NCBI RefSeq assembly: GCF_003478035.1
Contig: NZ_QUEP01000013.1
Span: 1 to 64,000 of the forward strand
Direction of reading: 5' to 3'
DNA length: 64,000 nucleotides
From: Clostridium sp. OF03-18AA
Lineage (GTDB): Bacteria > Bacillota > Clostridia > Lachnospirales > Lachnospiraceae
Below the pieces are notes generated by a model. It did no database searches and was not told where the DNA came from. It saw nothing but the letters and a program-made list of their open reading frames with translations. Shown here one piece after another: positions 24,366-36,413 of this stretch. Position 1 is the stretch's first letter. The number at the start of each line of letters is the position of its first letter. Both the position numbers and the translations under genes were made by a program.

Positions 24366-26612
24366 TTATAACCGAACTTTCGTCCCTTTTCCATCCCTCT
24401 TTGCGGCTTTTAACCGTCCGAGGGCAACTTCTTTTCCTTTATAGTGAGCAGTTCCGTCGACATCCGGCAGATAGACATGTTCCAGCGTATCTTCCTTTTC
24501 GAGACGGATCCCGCGAACGCCGCGGCTGTTCTTTTTAAGTTCCGGGATCTCCGCGAGCGGGAATTTTAAGAACATTCCATCCACAGTCTGGAGAACCACA
24601 TCTCGCTCCCCGTCGACTTCCGTGCCGATTTCCCGGATCTCCACAAGTTTATCATCTTCGGCGAGCTTCGTTGCGACAACGGTCTTGTTTGCCGTCATAA
24701 ATTCCTCACCGGGAACGATCTTTACGGATGCTTGGGATGTCGCGAACAGGAACTTTTTCCCTGCAAGGCCGGAAGCCGGAAGCATAAAGAGAAGTGTCTC
24801 CGTCTTGCCGTCAAATTTGCTGACATTCTCGATAGGGATTCCTTTATCCTTCATTTTGAGCGCAGGGAACTCGGCGACTTTCACCTGATACATGGTTCCG
24901 GTATCAGAGAACATGCAGAGTTTATCATCTGTCATCACCGGGAGGACGCGGACATTCTCGCTGTCCACCGTTTCCTGGTTTCTCTCATAGATGGAGCGGT
25001 CCATCGTCTTGCAGTAGCCGAAGCGGTCCATAACGAAGATCACTTCCTTCGCTGCTTCCTTCGCCTCCACATAGACCATCTCCTCGCCGTCCTCGATGAG
25101 TGTTCTTCTCGGCTCTGCGAACTCTGCCTTGATCGCATCGAGATCTTCCTTGATGACAACGTCCATGTTTTTCTGGTTGGAGAGGATATGCTGATATTCC
25201 CGGATCTTCCGCAGGGTCTCTTTATACGATTTCTGGAGTGCAAGGATCTCGAGGCCGATCAGCTTATAGAGGCGCATCTCGAGGATCGCTGTTGCCTGGC
25301 GCTCGGTAAAGTGAAGATTCTTTGCATCCTCCTCAAAGCCCGGCACACGGAATCTGATCTTTTCGGTATTTCCCGTCATCAGGCATTCCTTCGCGTCCTT
25401 CATGTTCTTTGAGCCGCGGAGTACGGCGATGATCAGGTCGATCACGTCGCAGGCCTCGATGAGACCTTCCTGAACCTCTTTCTTCTCCAGTTCCTTTTCG
25501 AGGAGCACATTGTACTTCTTCGTCATATTCCGGTACTGGAATTCCAGGAACGTATTTAAGATCTGTTTGAGGTTCATCGTCTCCGGGCGTCCCTCATCGA
25601 TCGCCAGCATATTGACGCCGTAAGTGTCCTCCAGCTTCGTCTTCTTGTAGAGGATCGCCTTGATCTTATTGACATCGGCGTCCTTCTTGAGCTCCAGGAC
25701 GATTCGGATGCCTTCTTTGTTTGACTGGTTCGAGATGTCCACCACATCGGTGAGTTTTCTCGTCTCCACGAGATCGGCGATATCGACGAGCAGTTTGTTG
25801 ATCCCGGCGCCGATCATCGTGTATGGGATCTCTGTGATCACGAGCTTGTCGCGGTCCGCTTTTCTTCTTCCGAGCTCCACCTCGATCTTTCCGCGGAGCT
25901 TGATCTTTCCGGTCCCGGTTTCATAGATCTGTAAAAGATCGCTCTTGTTCGCGATAATACCTCCGGTCGGGAAATCCGGTCCCGGCATATATTCCATCAG
26001 TTCTTCCACGGTGAGAAGGCGGTTGTCGATATACGCCTTCACCGCATCGATCACTTCGCCCAGATTGTGGGTTGGGATGCTGGTGCTCATTCCGACTGCG
26101 ATTCCCTCCGCGCCGTTTACGAGAAGGTTCGGCACACGGACCGGAAGGACTTCCGGCTCTTTTTCCGTCTCATCGTAGTTCGAGACGAAATCCACGGTCT
26201 TATCAAGATCTTTTAAATAAACTTCTTCCGCGAACTTCTTTAAGCGCGCCTCAGTGTATCGCATGGCTGCAGCGCCGTCACCTTCGATCGAGCCGAAGTT
26301 TCCGTGACCATCCACCAGCGCCATTCCTTTTTTGAAATCCTGGGATAATACGACTAACGTCTCATAGATCGAGCTGTCACCGTGCGGATGATATTTACCC
26401 ATCGTATCGCCGACGATACGGGCCGATTTCCGGTGCGGCTTGTCGTGGTCCAGATGGAGCTCGCTCATATCATAGAGAACTCGGCGCTGTACCGGCTTTA
26501 AACCGTCCCTGGCATCCGGGATCGCTCGTGAGGTGATGACGCTCATGGAGTAGTCCAGATAGCTCTTCTGCATCTCCTCCGAATATTCAGTTCGCAATAT
26601 TTTTTCAGACAT
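24366..26612 (-). CDS. parC: DNA topoisomerase IV subunit A
   Basis: A 748-residue type IIA topoisomerase breakage-reunion subunit. The N-terminal part has [17 protein letters not shown], the quinolone-pocket segment [10 protein letters not shown] with Ser intact, and the catalytic Tyr119 in [11 protein letters not shown]. The C-terminal beta-propeller lacks a clear GyrA box (nearest match [12 protein letters not shown]). That, with its shorter length than GyrA and the lack of dnaA/recF neighbours, favours ParC. It follows parE by 14 bases, in an operon. Confidence 0.88.
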   Translation of the reverse strand: MSEKILRTEYSEEMQKSYLDYSMSVITSRAIPDARDGLKPVQRRVLYDMSELHLDHDKPHRKSARIVGDTMGKYHPHGDSSIYETLVVLSQDFKKGMALVDGHGNFGSIEGDGAAAMRYTEARLKKFAEEVYLKDLDKTVDFVSNYDETEKEPEVLPVRVPNLLVNGAEGIAVGMSTSIPTHNLGEVIDAVKAYIDNRLLTVEELMEYMPGPDFPTGGIIANKSDLLQIYETGTGKIKLRGKIEVELGRRKADRDKLVITEIPYTMIGAGINKLLVDIADLVETRKLTDVVDISNQSNKEGIRIVLELKKDADVNKIKAILYKKTKLEDTYGVNMLAIDEGRPETMNLKQILNTFLEFQYRNMTKKYNVLLEKELEKKEVQEGLIEACDVIDLIIAVLRGSKNMKDAKECLMTGNTEKIRFRVPGFEEDAKNLHFTERQATAILEMRLYKLIGLEILALQKSYKETLRKIREYQHILSNQKNMDVVIKEDLDAIKAEFAEPRRTLIEDGEEMVYVEAKEAAKEVIFVMDRFGYCKTMDRSIYERNQETVDSENVRVLPVMTDDKLCMFSDTGTMYQVKVAEFPALKMKDKGIPIENVSKFDGKTETLLFMLPASGLAGKKFLFATSQASVKIVPGEEFMTANKTVVATKLAEDDKLVEIREIGTEVDGERDVVLQTVDGMFLKFPLAEIPELKKNSRGVRGIRLEKEDTLEHVYLPDVDGTAHYKGKEVALGRLKAAKRDGKGTKVRL

Positions 26613-26626
26613 GGTAACTTCTCCTT

Positions 26627-28567
<1,941 letters not shown>

Positions 28568-28667
28568 TCATAAACTGCGGCAGAGAGCATTTCCCCGCCG
28601 CAGTTTCATTTTTATTTTCGTGGCCGCTGCATAATGCTCCGGCCATGTTTTGTAGTCAGCTTTTCCT

Positions 28668-28697
28668 ATTATACACTCAAAACTTCCAGAATTGCAA
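28668..28697 (-). promoter_or_regulatory. Promoter of parE-parC
   Basis: On the minus strand TTGCAA (28697-28692), an 18-base spacer and TATAAT (28673-28668). The leader is about 115 bases. The R2 repeat ends just upstream of it. Confidence 0.6.
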
Positions 28698-28722
28698 GTG
28701 TTTTCTATCGAACATATATTCG

Positions 28723-28827
28723 AAAAACAGATGAAAACACGCTTCGCGGGTTTCCCCTTGTTATCGCGACAGTCGCCAGGGTCTCGCGCAAGCGCGGACT
28801 TTGGCTCGCTGTTCGCGTAAATAAAAA
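28723..28827 (-). repeat. 105-bp dispersed structured repeat, copy R2
   Basis: Reverse-oriented match to 17342-17446. Read on the minus strand it begins in the T-tail of the chromate-transporter terminator, just as copy R1 begins after the upp terminator. Inner hairpin CGCGC-TT-GCGCG is bracketed by GCCA..GTC and GAC..TGGC, and further small stems (GCGAC-T-GTCGC, CGC-GAA-GCG) follow. Confidence 0.75.
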
Positions 28828-28852
28828 GCCTGCGGAAGATCCCCCACAGGCT
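28823..28852 (-). terminator. Terminator of the chromate-transporter operon
   Basis: On the minus strand AGCCTG and CAGGCT pair around a 14-base loop, with TTTTTATTT following. The T-tail is shared with the start of repeat R2. Confidence 0.75.
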
Positions 28853-28865
28853 GATGTACTGAAAT

Positions 28866-29453
28866 TTATACTCCACCGAACCGGAGTACGATCCCGATCA
28901 CAGCGGAAGCCGCGATGAACGCTACCGGGTGAAGTCCTTTTGTTTTTTTACAGATCGCGGTGAAATAGTAGAGCACCACGAGAAGGACGATGCTGCGGAT
29001 ACTGATCAGGTCTGTGATCTTTCCGCTCGCCGCGAAGGCGTCTTTATGAAGAAGGACCAAGGAAAGGACGGAAAGTCCTGCCGCCGCGATCAGGCCTGTG
29101 GAGGCCGGGCGGAGACCGTAAAAGGCGTTCTGGACATATTTGTTTGTCTTAAATGCCTTTAAGAAGCCGGCAATGATCAGGATCACGATGATCGACGGTG
29201 TGATCAGACCGAGTGTGGCAATGACTGCGCCGACCGGTCCGGCCGTTGTAAAGCCGACATAGGTTGCCATGTTGACGCCCATCGGTCCCGGTGTGGACTC
29301 GGAGATCGCCACCATATCGGCAAGCTGTCCGTAAGTGAACCATCCGGTCTTGTCGGAGATATTATAGAGGAACGGCAGTGTCGCCATTCCGCCGCCGATC
29401 GCGAAGAGTCCGGCTTTGAAAAATTCGAAGAATAATCGGATCAGGATCATCAT
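28866..29453 (-). CDS. Chromate-type (CHR) transporter, half-length protein 2
   Basis: A 195-residue membrane protein forming one CHR domain. It has the characteristic glycine-rich start FKAGLFAIGGGMATLPFL, the motif ISESTPGPMGVNMATYVGF, and about five to six hydrophobic segments. Short CHR proteins work as pairs of homologous halves, and the partner gene lies directly upstream with an ATGA overlap. They are described as chromate exporters, but in anaerobes the natural substrate is unclear. Confidence 0.85.
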   Translation of the reverse strand: MMILIRLFFEFFKAGLFAIGGGMATLPFLYNISDKTGWFTYGQLADMVAISESTPGPMGVNMATYVGFTTAGPVGAVIATLGLITPSIIVILIIAGFLKAFKTNKYVQNAFYGLRPASTGLIAAAGLSVLSLVLLHKDAFAASGKITDLISIRSIVLLVVLYYFTAICKKTKGLHPVAFIAASAVIGIVLRFGGV

Positions 29454-29992
29454 TTGGAAGCCACCTCCTTATTCTTCAGGATAATTCCAACAACCGCCGC
29501 AAAAATTACAAATACGATCGGGGAAAGATCTGTCAGCGCGGAGCCGAGGATCACGAGCACGCAGATCACAAGTGTCGGCTTATCGACGACCGCTTTTTTC
29601 CAGAGCTTTACGACCGCATTGAAGATCAGGACGCAGACACAGACACGGATCCCCGCGAAAGCGTTCTGGACGATCGCAAGGTGTGCGAAGTTCTGGATAA
29701 ACGCTGCGATGACCGTGATGATGATCAGGGACGGGAATACAACTCCCAGGGTTGCAACAATACCGCCGATCGGACCTGCGAGTCCCTGACCGACGAAAGT
29801 CGCTGTATTTACCGCGATAACGCCCGGAGTACACTGTCCGATCGCGTAATAGTCCATAAGTTCTTCTTCCGTTGTCCATTTTTTTTTCTCAACGACTTCT
29901 CTCTGGAGGATTGGAAGCATCGCATATCCGCCGCCAAAGGTAAGACCGCCGATTCTGGCAAACGTAAGGAAGAGATCGAGTAATCGATTCAT
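29450..29992 (-). CDS. Chromate-type (CHR) transporter, half-length protein 1
   Basis: A 180-residue CHR-domain protein, the partner of the gene at 28866. Marks are FARIGGLTFGGGYAMLPIL at the N-terminus and YAIGQCTPGVIAVNTATFVG, followed by hydrophobic helices. It is the first gene of the two-gene operon, with its stop overlapping the next start by 4 bases. The two halves probably form one transport unit with opposite membrane orientation, as in other short-chain CHR pairs. Confidence 0.85.
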   Translation of the reverse strand: MNRLLDLFLTFARIGGLTFGGGYAMLPILQREVVEKKKWTTEEELMDYYAIGQCTPGVIAVNTATFVGQGLAGPIGGIVATLGVVFPSLIIITVIAAFIQNFAHLAIVQNAFAGIRVCVCVLIFNAVVKLWKKAVVDKPTLVICVLVILGSALTDLSPIVFVIFAAVVGIILKNKEVASK

Positions 29993-30040
29993 GTTTTTCT
30001 CTCCTTTATTTTCAAAGTTATGTATTATAATAGCTCAAAC

Positions 30041-30090
30041 AAGAAAAAAAGGCAAGGAAAAGGTAGATTCTCTCTCCTTTTCCTTGCCTT
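30041..30090 (-). terminator. Terminator of the DUF4340 lipoprotein gene
   Basis: AAGGCAAGGAAAAGG (30049-30063) and CCTTTTCCTTGCCTT (30076-30090) form a 15-bp perfect stem. On the minus strand a TTTTTTTCTT tail follows. It also lies just upstream of the chromate-transporter start. Confidence 0.85.
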
Positions 30091-30138
30091 CTGACCTGAA
30101 AAATTCTCAGAAACTTTGCAAAACAAGTCTCTTCCGCA

Positions 30139-31098
30139 TTACTGAAGATCTTTTTCCGGGATCATTCCGTTTAAAAGATTCAAAACGACATTATTGTCGA
30201 CCACCATGATCATGTTGGAACCGTCAAGCTGGATATAACGGTATGTCTGATCTGGATTTGCATAGGTTCCGACATAGACTGTGAGAGATTTCTTCTCTCC
30301 GTTTACCGTAAGCTCTGCCTGGAAGGTGTTGCGCGTATCCGTCGTCAGGTCTGCATTTGTAAGTTCCTGACTCAGGATATGATAGCTCGCATAATCAAAT
30401 GCCTTGAGGTTGTTGATCCCGTCTGCGATCTTCGTCATCGCTTCCGTATCGGAGCTGCTGATGGTCGTTGTCTTTCCATCCATTGTGATGGAGACACTCT
30501 GAATATCCGATGGGGAGATCTGAAGATCAAGACCGTCACGGACAACAAGTGTAGAGTAATCGAATACCAGGGAATCCACGGTGGCAGCCTTTATCGTGTA
30601 GATCTTCTTTTCATCGGAAAGGTAATAATTGCCATCGGCGTCCTGATTTCCGATATCCATGGTGATTGCTCCTTTTTCTCCATCTGTGATCGTAACCGTA
30701 TATGCCGGTTCGCTCAGCCCGTAAGAAGAAAGATCACTGCCGTCTGCATCCGCGATCTCGGAAACTGCGTGGAGATTTAAGAAGTTCCGGGCCATCGCAT
30801 CAAATTTATCCTGATTGATCGGGATCGCGGAATCCATGGCATCCAGCCATACTCCGTCCTTCTTTTTAAAGATCATGTCGGTGTCCGCACTGGAATAATC
30901 GAAGTCGATCGGTGCATTTAAGGAATATACCTCGATATCAGCGCCGGAAAAGTCAGGTTCCACGGTCTCATCACGGATCTCAGCGATTTCCACCTTTGGA
31001 GAGCCGGATTCTTTTGTGCCGGAAGAAGAACAGCCGGTAATGCTTGCAGAAAGTGCTGCAGTCAGGAGCAGTGCTCCTAATAATACATGTTTTTTCAT
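30139..31098 (-). CDS. DUF4340 domain lipoprotein
   Basis: A 319-residue exported lipoprotein. The signal peptide starts MKKHVLLGALLLTAALSA and ends in a lipobox SITGC. The mature part has the repeated beta-rich DUF4340 pattern (DGVWLDAMDSAIPINQDKFDAM and the SYGLSEPAYTVTITDG segment). In other bacteria DUF4340 proteins accompany gliding-type ABC exporters, but here the gene is alone. The start at 31098 follows AGAGGA; a frame from 31149 adds 17 residues that do not fit a signal peptide. Function unknown. Confidence 0.75.
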   Translation of the reverse strand: MKKHVLLGALLLTAALSASITGCSSSGTKESGSPKVEIAEIRDETVEPDFSGADIEVYSLNAPIDFDYSSADTDMIFKKKDGVWLDAMDSAIPINQDKFDAMARNFLNLHAVSEIADADGSDLSSYGLSEPAYTVTITDGEKGAITMDIGNQDADGNYYLSDEKKIYTIKAATVDSLVFDYSTLVVRDGLDLQISPSDIQSVSITMDGKTTTISSSDTEAMTKIADGINNLKAFDYASYHILSQELTNADLTTDTRNTFQAELTVNGEKKSLTVYVGTYANPDQTYRYIQLDGSNMIMVVDNNVVLNLLNGMIPEKDLQ

Positions 31099-31260
31099 AT
31101 TTTGTAATCCTCTCATCGTTAATTGTTGGCAAAGCTTTATTTGTGCCAACTATAGCACACCACTGTGTACTTTTTGTGAATTTGCCATACCTTTTCTTTC
31201 CACAGCGGCAATATCCCTGATCACGCGGTCCCATGCGGATCATTTCTGCTCTATCTGTGA

Positions 31261-31827
31261 TCAGATTTCCTCCGCCGCCGGAACCTCCCGCAAAAAGTGG
31301 ATCCGGTCCGAGACCTCTTCCCCGAACGCAGTCGTGTAGATATCCAGATATTCCTCATAGGAGCACGGCATTCCGTTCGACAGCATCTCCATCTCGGTTC
31401 CCCAGAGATCGATATCGTAGGGCAGCATCGTGAACCCATTCCGGAGATAGAACTTCTTCCGGCGTGTACGAAGGAAAAGTTCCTCCTCATCCACACATTT
31501 TGTACTCTCGATCTCAATGATGAGCCGCATGCCCTGATATTTCCCGCGAAGTGCCCTAAGTGCTGCGGATCCCACGCCATGTCCGCGCGCCTGATCAGCG
31601 ATCGCAAAATAATCGAGCAGGACGCGGTCTCCCGCTTTCGCCATGATGGCGAGACCGAGAAATCCGTTATTCTCCTCGATCGCCAGGATCTCGACAAGTC
31701 CTGTCTCCTGACCGGCGGTGATCATGGAAAACGGCTTTTTCTCACATGCCGGGAAGGCGGTCTCATAGAGTGCATGGACCTCCTCCAGGCGCTTTCCTGA
31801 AAATACCTGTTTCAGTTCGATCATCAT
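31261..31827 (-). CDS. GNAT-family N-acetyltransferase
   Basis: A 188-residue GNAT protein. The acetyl-CoA pyrophosphate-binding loop is seen in DQARGHGVGSAALRAL (the Q/R-x-x-G-x-G/A pattern) at about residues 83-98. The N-terminal strand-helix region (ALYETAFPACEKKPFSM) and the C-terminal FYLRNGFTMLPYDIDLWG are typical. The substrate is unknown; family members acetylate amines, peptides or antibiotics. It lies 61 bases after the HD-domain gene on the same strand. Confidence 0.82.
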   Translation of the reverse strand: MMIELKQVFSGKRLEEVHALYETAFPACEKKPFSMITAGQETGLVEILAIEENNGFLGLAIMAKAGDRVLLDYFAIADQARGHGVGSAALRALRGKYQGMRLIIEIESTKCVDEEELFLRTRRKKFYLRNGFTMLPYDIDLWGTEMEMLSNGMPCSYEEYLDIYTTAFGEEVSDRIHFLREVPAAEEI

Positions 31828-31887
31828 AGATTCTTTCCTCTTACTTTCAATCGTCGTTGCCGCCCGGCACCATTGGGTCCAGGCGGT

Positions 31888-32394
31888 TTATTTTTCGTTT
31901 TCTCCGCTCTCGAACATCAGGCGGAACAGGCGTTTTCCGCCCTCCGTCCGGAAATTCCGGATAAATACGTTTTTCTGCATATCCGGCGTGGAGCCGTCCT
32001 CAAAGAGATTGACAAGGAAGTCCGCCTCCACGAGGATCTGGTAATCCATTCCGTCAATGTTGTCGTAGGTATGGTGGTGTCCCACGAGATAGCAGACGCG
32101 GTCAATGACCTCCTGCGGCCAGGAAAGCGCCGTGAGCATCGTCCGTGCCTCTCCCGGACCTTCCATCTCCTGATATTTTCCGGTATTCCGTCCATATTTC
32201 TCTTCTGCCTTGTGAATTCCGATATCATGAACGATCGCTGCGGCCTCCAGGACCTCCTGGGTGTATGGATCGAGGTTCTCCGCGAGACCGATCAGTCTCG
32301 CAAACTCATGCACCTTTAAAAAGTGCTGGATCCGTCGTACATCCTTATCGTCATAGCGTGTCATTTCATATAAGAGTTCATCAAGTCTCGTCAT
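31888..32394 (-). CDS. HD-domain phosphohydrolase
   Basis: A 168-residue metal-dependent phosphohydrolase of the HD superfamily. Metal ligands are His in FLKVHEFARL, the HD pair in AAIVHDIGIHKAE (about residues 55-56), the HHHTYDN cluster near 107, and Asp in LVEADFLVNL. Such proteins hydrolyse nucleotides or other phosphates. The start at 32394 has GGAG eight bases upstream and is preferred to an ATG three codons earlier. It is 21 bases after recG, probably in the same transcript. Confidence 0.8.
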   Translation of the reverse strand: MTRLDELLYEMTRYDDKDVRRIQHFLKVHEFARLIGLAENLDPYTQEVLEAAAIVHDIGIHKAEEKYGRNTGKYQEMEGPGEARTMLTALSWPQEVIDRVCYLVGHHHTYDNIDGMDYQILVEADFLVNLFEDGSTPDMQKNVFIRNFRTEGGKRLFRLMFESGENEK

Positions 32395-32415
32395 GTGTGT
32401 CATTCTCCTCTTTTT

Positions 32416-34470
32416 CTATAAATTCAGCTTCTCGTACTTCTCTTCCATAAACCGGTCAAGCCGCTTTCTCAGTTCCCGGTTTTCTTCCTCTTCCAGGTTC
32501 TCATCCCTCGCCAGAAGCCGGTTCACATCCTCGGACACCTTTTTCAGTGTCACGACATCCGTATAGATATCCGCCAGCTGGAATTCGAGATCGCCGCTCT
32601 GGCGGATCCCGAAGAGATCCCCCGGACCCCTGAGTTTGAGATCCTCGGAAGCGATGTAAAAGCCGTCGTTGGATTTATTTAGGACCTCCAGACGCCGGTT
32701 CTTCTCCTTGTTTCCGGACGCGTTGACCATGATGCAGTAGGACTGCTTGTCTCCGCGCCCGACGCGCCCCCTAAGCTGGTGGAGCTGTGCAAGACCGAAC
32801 CGTTCGGCATTCTCGATCATCATCACCGTTGCGTTCGGCACATTGACGCCGACCTCGATAACGGTGGTGGAGACTAGGACCTGGATATTCCCTGCGGCAA
32901 ATTCTTCCATGATCTTATTCTTCTCTTTTCCCTTCATCTTTCCGTGGAGGTATTCGACCCGGATCCCCGGCAGATTTTCCCTTAAAATCTTCGTGTAGTC
33001 CAGGACATTCTCCGCCTCGATCATCTCGCTCTCCTCCACCATCGGGCAGATCACGTATGCCTGGCGCCCATTTTTTACCTCGTTTTCGATAAAACGGTAG
33101 GCGCGCGGGCGGTAGCTCTTGTCGACCACGCAGTTTTTGATCGGGAGACGGTTCGCCGGAAGTTCATCAATTACAGAAATGTCGAGATCCCCGTACAGGA
33201 TGATCGCCAGGGTCCTCGGGATTGGCGTCGCGCTCATGACGAGCACATGCGGCAACTGTCCCTTGCTTCCAAACATTTCCCGCTGGGCGACGCCGAAACG
33301 GTGCTGCTCATCCGTGATGACGAGCGCCAGATTGTCATAGACGACCTTCTCCTGGATCAGGGCATGCGTGCCGATGATGATATCTGCTTCGTGCGAAGCA
33401 ACCTTTTCGTAGGCAAGCCGTTTTTCCTTTGCCGTCATGGATCCGGTGATGAGCACCACTTCCTTTTCGACTCCATGTGCGGCAAACAATTCCGCCACAG
33501 ACTCATAGTGCTGTCTCGCGAGGACTTCAGTCGGGACCATCAGCGCGCCCTGATACCCATTTTCACAGACCGCCAGGAGTGCCAGGACCGCGATGATCGT
33601 CTTGCCGGAACCAACGTCTCCCTGGATCAGGCGGTTCATGACGGAGCCGCTCTTTAAGTCTCCCAGCACCTCCTCCAGGGTCCTCAGCTGAGCATTCGTG
33701 AGCCTGTACGGCAGATCTTTCAGGAGTCTTCTGCATTCTTCCTGCTTTTCTACATGAAACGGGCTCCGGATGTTCTGGCGTTTTTCCTTTAAATGGCGCA
33801 CAGCCAGAAGAAAGAAGAAGAACTCGTCATAGACGAGCCGCTTTCTCGCAAATCTCAGGTCTTCCTCGTTTGCCGGAAAGTGGATGTGCTCGATCGCAAA
33901 ATTATACTCCGCAAGTTCGTTGGAGATCCTTAAGCTGGCCGGAAGATAATCCCTCTCCAGGGTGCGGATCGCGAGCGCCTGTTCGACTGCGGAGGTGATC
34001 GTCTTATTTCCAAGACCTTTTGTCTGTGCATAGACCGGGCGCATGCTGGATAAAAGTTCCTCATATGCCTCCGGTTTAAACATCTGGGGCTGTTCCATTG
34101 TGAGACCGTTCTTCTTCCGGATCACACGTCCGCGGAAAATAAAGTGACTGTCCGGACGGAGCGTATTTTTCAGGTACGGCATATGATACCAGACAAGGCG
34201 CAGTTTCCCTGTCATGTCGCTGATCGTCGCCTGGACGATCGAGAGCCCATTGATATGGACGCCGGTCGCTCCGCTCTTTAAAAAGCCCTCTACAGCGCCG
34301 GTCTCATCCTCGGAGAGCTCGCCGATCGCCTTCGGCTCCCCGTACGTGTCATATCCCTTCGGATAGTAATGGAGCAGGTCATCGATGGTGCGGATCCCGA
34401 CTTTCTCAAAAAGTTTTGCTGTTTTTTCTCCGATCCCTTTTAAGGTCTCTATGGACTGGTCGTTTGCCAT
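32416..34470 (-). CDS. recG: ATP-dependent DNA helicase RecG
   Basis: A 684-residue branch-migrating helicase that reverses stalled forks and processes Holliday junctions. The N-terminal wedge/OB domain covers about residues 1-230. The helicase core follows: Walker A QGDVGSGKTIIA (about 283), Walker B/DEQH box ITDEQHRFGVAQRE, MSATPIPRTLAI, and the C-terminal QLHQLRGRVGRG motif VI. Length is typical. Start ATG at 34470 has GGAG ten bases upstream. The cluster rpmB, asp23, fakA-like, recG is common in Firmicutes. Confidence 0.95.
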   Translation of the reverse strand: MANDQSIETLKGIGEKTAKLFEKVGIRTIDDLLHYYPKGYDTYGEPKAIGELSEDETGAVEGFLKSGATGVHINGLSIVQATISDMTGKLRLVWYHMPYLKNTLRPDSHFIFRGRVIRKKNGLTMEQPQMFKPEAYEELLSSMRPVYAQTKGLGNKTITSAVEQALAIRTLERDYLPASLRISNELAEYNFAIEHIHFPANEEDLRFARKRLVYDEFFFFLLAVRHLKEKRQNIRSPFHVEKQEECRRLLKDLPYRLTNAQLRTLEEVLGDLKSGSVMNRLIQGDVGSGKTIIAVLALLAVCENGYQGALMVPTEVLARQHYESVAELFAAHGVEKEVVLITGSMTAKEKRLAYEKVASHEADIIIGTHALIQEKVVYDNLALVITDEQHRFGVAQREMFGSKGQLPHVLVMSATPIPRTLAIILYGDLDISVIDELPANRLPIKNCVVDKSYRPRAYRFIENEVKNGRQAYVICPMVEESEMIEAENVLDYTKILRENLPGIRVEYLHGKMKGKEKNKIMEEFAAGNIQVLVSTTVIEVGVNVPNATVMMIENAERFGLAQLHQLRGRVGRGDKQSYCIMVNASGNKEKNRRLEVLNKSNDGFYIASEDLKLRGPGDLFGIRQSGDLEFQLADIYTDVVTLKKVSEDVNRLLARDENLEEEENRELRKRLDRFMEEKYEKLNL

Positions 34471-34560
34471 CGGTTTCATGCTCCTTTCTCATTTCTTCTG
34501 GCCTCATATCTGCATGCCAGGATCCGCCGCGGACTATTCCTTTCAACCGGGCGGCAACGG

Positions 34561-34606
34561 AAAAAGCTGCCTCGTCAGGTCTCTTGACCAAAAGGAGCAG
34601 CTTTTT
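34561..34606 (-). terminator. Terminator between the DAK2 gene and recG
   Basis: AAAAAGCTGC (34561-34570) and GCAGCTTTTT (34597-34606) form a 10-bp stem. An inner GTCA/TGAC stem sits in the loop. On the minus strand it ends in a T-run. It ends the asp23-DAK2 transcript, so recG should have its own promoter or rely on read-through. Confidence 0.7.
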
Positions 34607-34690
34607 CTGTCGTTGTACATATGTCGGGAAATACAGGATCGTACAGAAACACTCTGAGCGGTTCCTGCAATTTCCGGGACACTTTTCTGC

Positions 34691-36397
34691 TTACTCTACA
34701 GAGAGCAGGTAATAATAGATCGGCTGACCGCCGTCGTTTAATTCCACTTCACAGTTCGGGAATGCTTCCTGCGCCTTCTTTACGAGCGCTTCGGCCTTCT
34801 CTTCCGTTACATCTTCGCCGTAGTAGACGCTGATGAGTTCTGATTCATCATCCACCATGCGTTTTAAGGTTTCAAGAACCGTCTCCTCCACATCCTGACC
34901 GACTGCCAGCATGCCGGAATCGCCGATTCCCATGATATCGCCCTCGTGGATCTCCATTCCGTCAATGTTTGTATTACGGACTGCGTAGGTGATCTGGCCG
35001 GTACGGATATGTCCCATCTCAGCAGTCATGTTCTCAAGGTTCTCTTCCGGAGAAAGATCCGGGAGGAAGTTGATGAGAGCTGCGATTCCCTGCGGTACGG
35101 TCTTTGACGGAACGACGAAGATCTTCTTATCTTCCACAAGACTCTTTGCCTGCTCTGCGGCAAGAATGATGTTCTTGTTGTTCGGAAGGATATAGATCAC
35201 GTCAGCGTTGACCTTATCGATGGCATTTAACATATCTTCGGTACTCGGGTTCATCGTCTGGCCGCCCTCGATCAGATAGTCGGCACCGATCCCCTTAAAG
35301 ATCTCGCCGAGACCTTCGCCGATGGAGACAGCGATAAATCCGTATGGCTTTCTCGGCTCATCGGCAGCCGGAGCTTCTTCTTTTGCCTCCGCCGGGGCAT
35401 CCGGTGTCTGGGCAACGTTCGACGCGTTCTGGATCAGACGCTCGTGGTGTTCCTCGCGCATATTGTCGATTTTCATTCTGGAAAGGGAACCGTAGGTTAA
35501 GCCTTTCTCGAACGCGAGACCCGGATGGTTCGTGTGAACATGGACTTTGATGATATCGTCATCGGAGACAACGACAACACAGTCACCGATGGATTCCAGA
35601 TATCCTTTAAACTTCTGCTCTTCCTCCATATCGTACGGTTTTTCCACGTTTACGATGAACTCAGTGCAGTAGCCGTATTTAATATCCGATGTGGAAAGAT
35701 CATCACTTCCTGCAGCCACCTTCGGCTTTGCGGATCCTTCATTTCCGGAGGCCGGAGCGACCGCATCAAACGGGATCCCTTTTCCTAAAAGACCGTCAAG
35801 ACCGCCTTTCATGACCTGCATCAGACCCTGTCCGCCGGAGTCAACTACACCCGCCTGTTTTAATACCGGGAGCATCTCCGGAGTCTGGCTTAATACATAG
35901 TCACCTTCCTCGATCACCTGGGTCAGGAAGTCGATCACATCGTCAGTCTGTGTCGCAAGATCAACGGCCTTTTCTGCCATTCCCTTTGCAACTGTTAAGA
36001 TCGTACCTTCCTTCGGCTTCATAACTGCTTTATAAGCAGTCTCAGTCGCGCGGGTAAACGCGTTTGCCAGAGTTGTCACGGTAATCTCATTGGATTCCTT
36101 GATCTCCTTTGTAAAGCCGCGGAATAACTGGGATAAGATAACGCCGGAGTTACCGCGGGCGCCTCTTAAGGAACCGGATGAGAGGGCTTTCGCGATGGAT
36201 TCCATTGTCGGATTTTCGATCGCTGCCACTTCTCTCGCAGCCGCCATGATCGTCATGGTCATATTCGTGCCCGTATCTCCGTCCGGAACCGGGAATACGT
36301 TTAATTCGTTAATCCATTCTTTTTTTGCCTCAAGGCCTTTCGCTGCGGCCAGAACCGCTTTCTGTAAGAGAGCGGCATCTACGGACTTTAATTCCAT
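34691..36397 (-). CDS. DAK2 domain fatty-acid-kinase-like protein (FakA/YloV)
   Basis: A 568-residue protein. The N-terminal DAK2 ATP-binding domain (about 1-200) has the nucleotide motif NVFPVPDGDTGTNMTMT and SLRGARGNSGVILSQLF. The C-terminal half (about 360-568) is a DegV-like fold with ILPNNKNIILAAEQA and GDIMGIGDSGMLAVG. A Pro/Ala/Glu-rich linker is at about 325-345. FakA phosphorylates fatty acids bound to FakB (DegV) proteins for phospholipid synthesis; no fakB gene is adjacent. It lies 16 bases after asp23, the standard yloU-yloV pairing. Confidence 0.85.
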   Translation of the reverse strand: MELKSVDAALLQKAVLAAAKGLEAKKEWINELNVFPVPDGDTGTNMTMTIMAAAREVAAIENPTMESIAKALSSGSLRGARGNSGVILSQLFRGFTKEIKESNEITVTTLANAFTRATETAYKAVMKPKEGTILTVAKGMAEKAVDLATQTDDVIDFLTQVIEEGDYVLSQTPEMLPVLKQAGVVDSGGQGLMQVMKGGLDGLLGKGIPFDAVAPASGNEGSAKPKVAAGSDDLSTSDIKYGYCTEFIVNVEKPYDMEEEQKFKGYLESIGDCVVVVSDDDIIKVHVHTNHPGLAFEKGLTYGSLSRMKIDNMREEHHERLIQNASNVAQTPDAPAEAKEEAPAADEPRKPYGFIAVSIGEGLGEIFKGIGADYLIEGGQTMNPSTEDMLNAIDKVNADVIYILPNNKNIILAAEQAKSLVEDKKIFVVPSKTVPQGIAALINFLPDLSPEENLENMTAEMGHIRTGQITYAVRNTNIDGMEIHEGDIMGIGDSGMLAVGQDVEETVLETLKRMVDDESELISVYYGEDVTEEKAEALVKKAQEAFPNCEVELNDGGQPIYYYLLSVE

Positions 36398-36413
36398 GGA
36401 TTTTACTTCCTCC

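Noticed and set aside
24732-25412. Plus-strand open frame of 226 residues
   Set aside because: Antisense to parC with no ribosome site and His/Arg/Leu-rich composition typical of a reversed coding strand.
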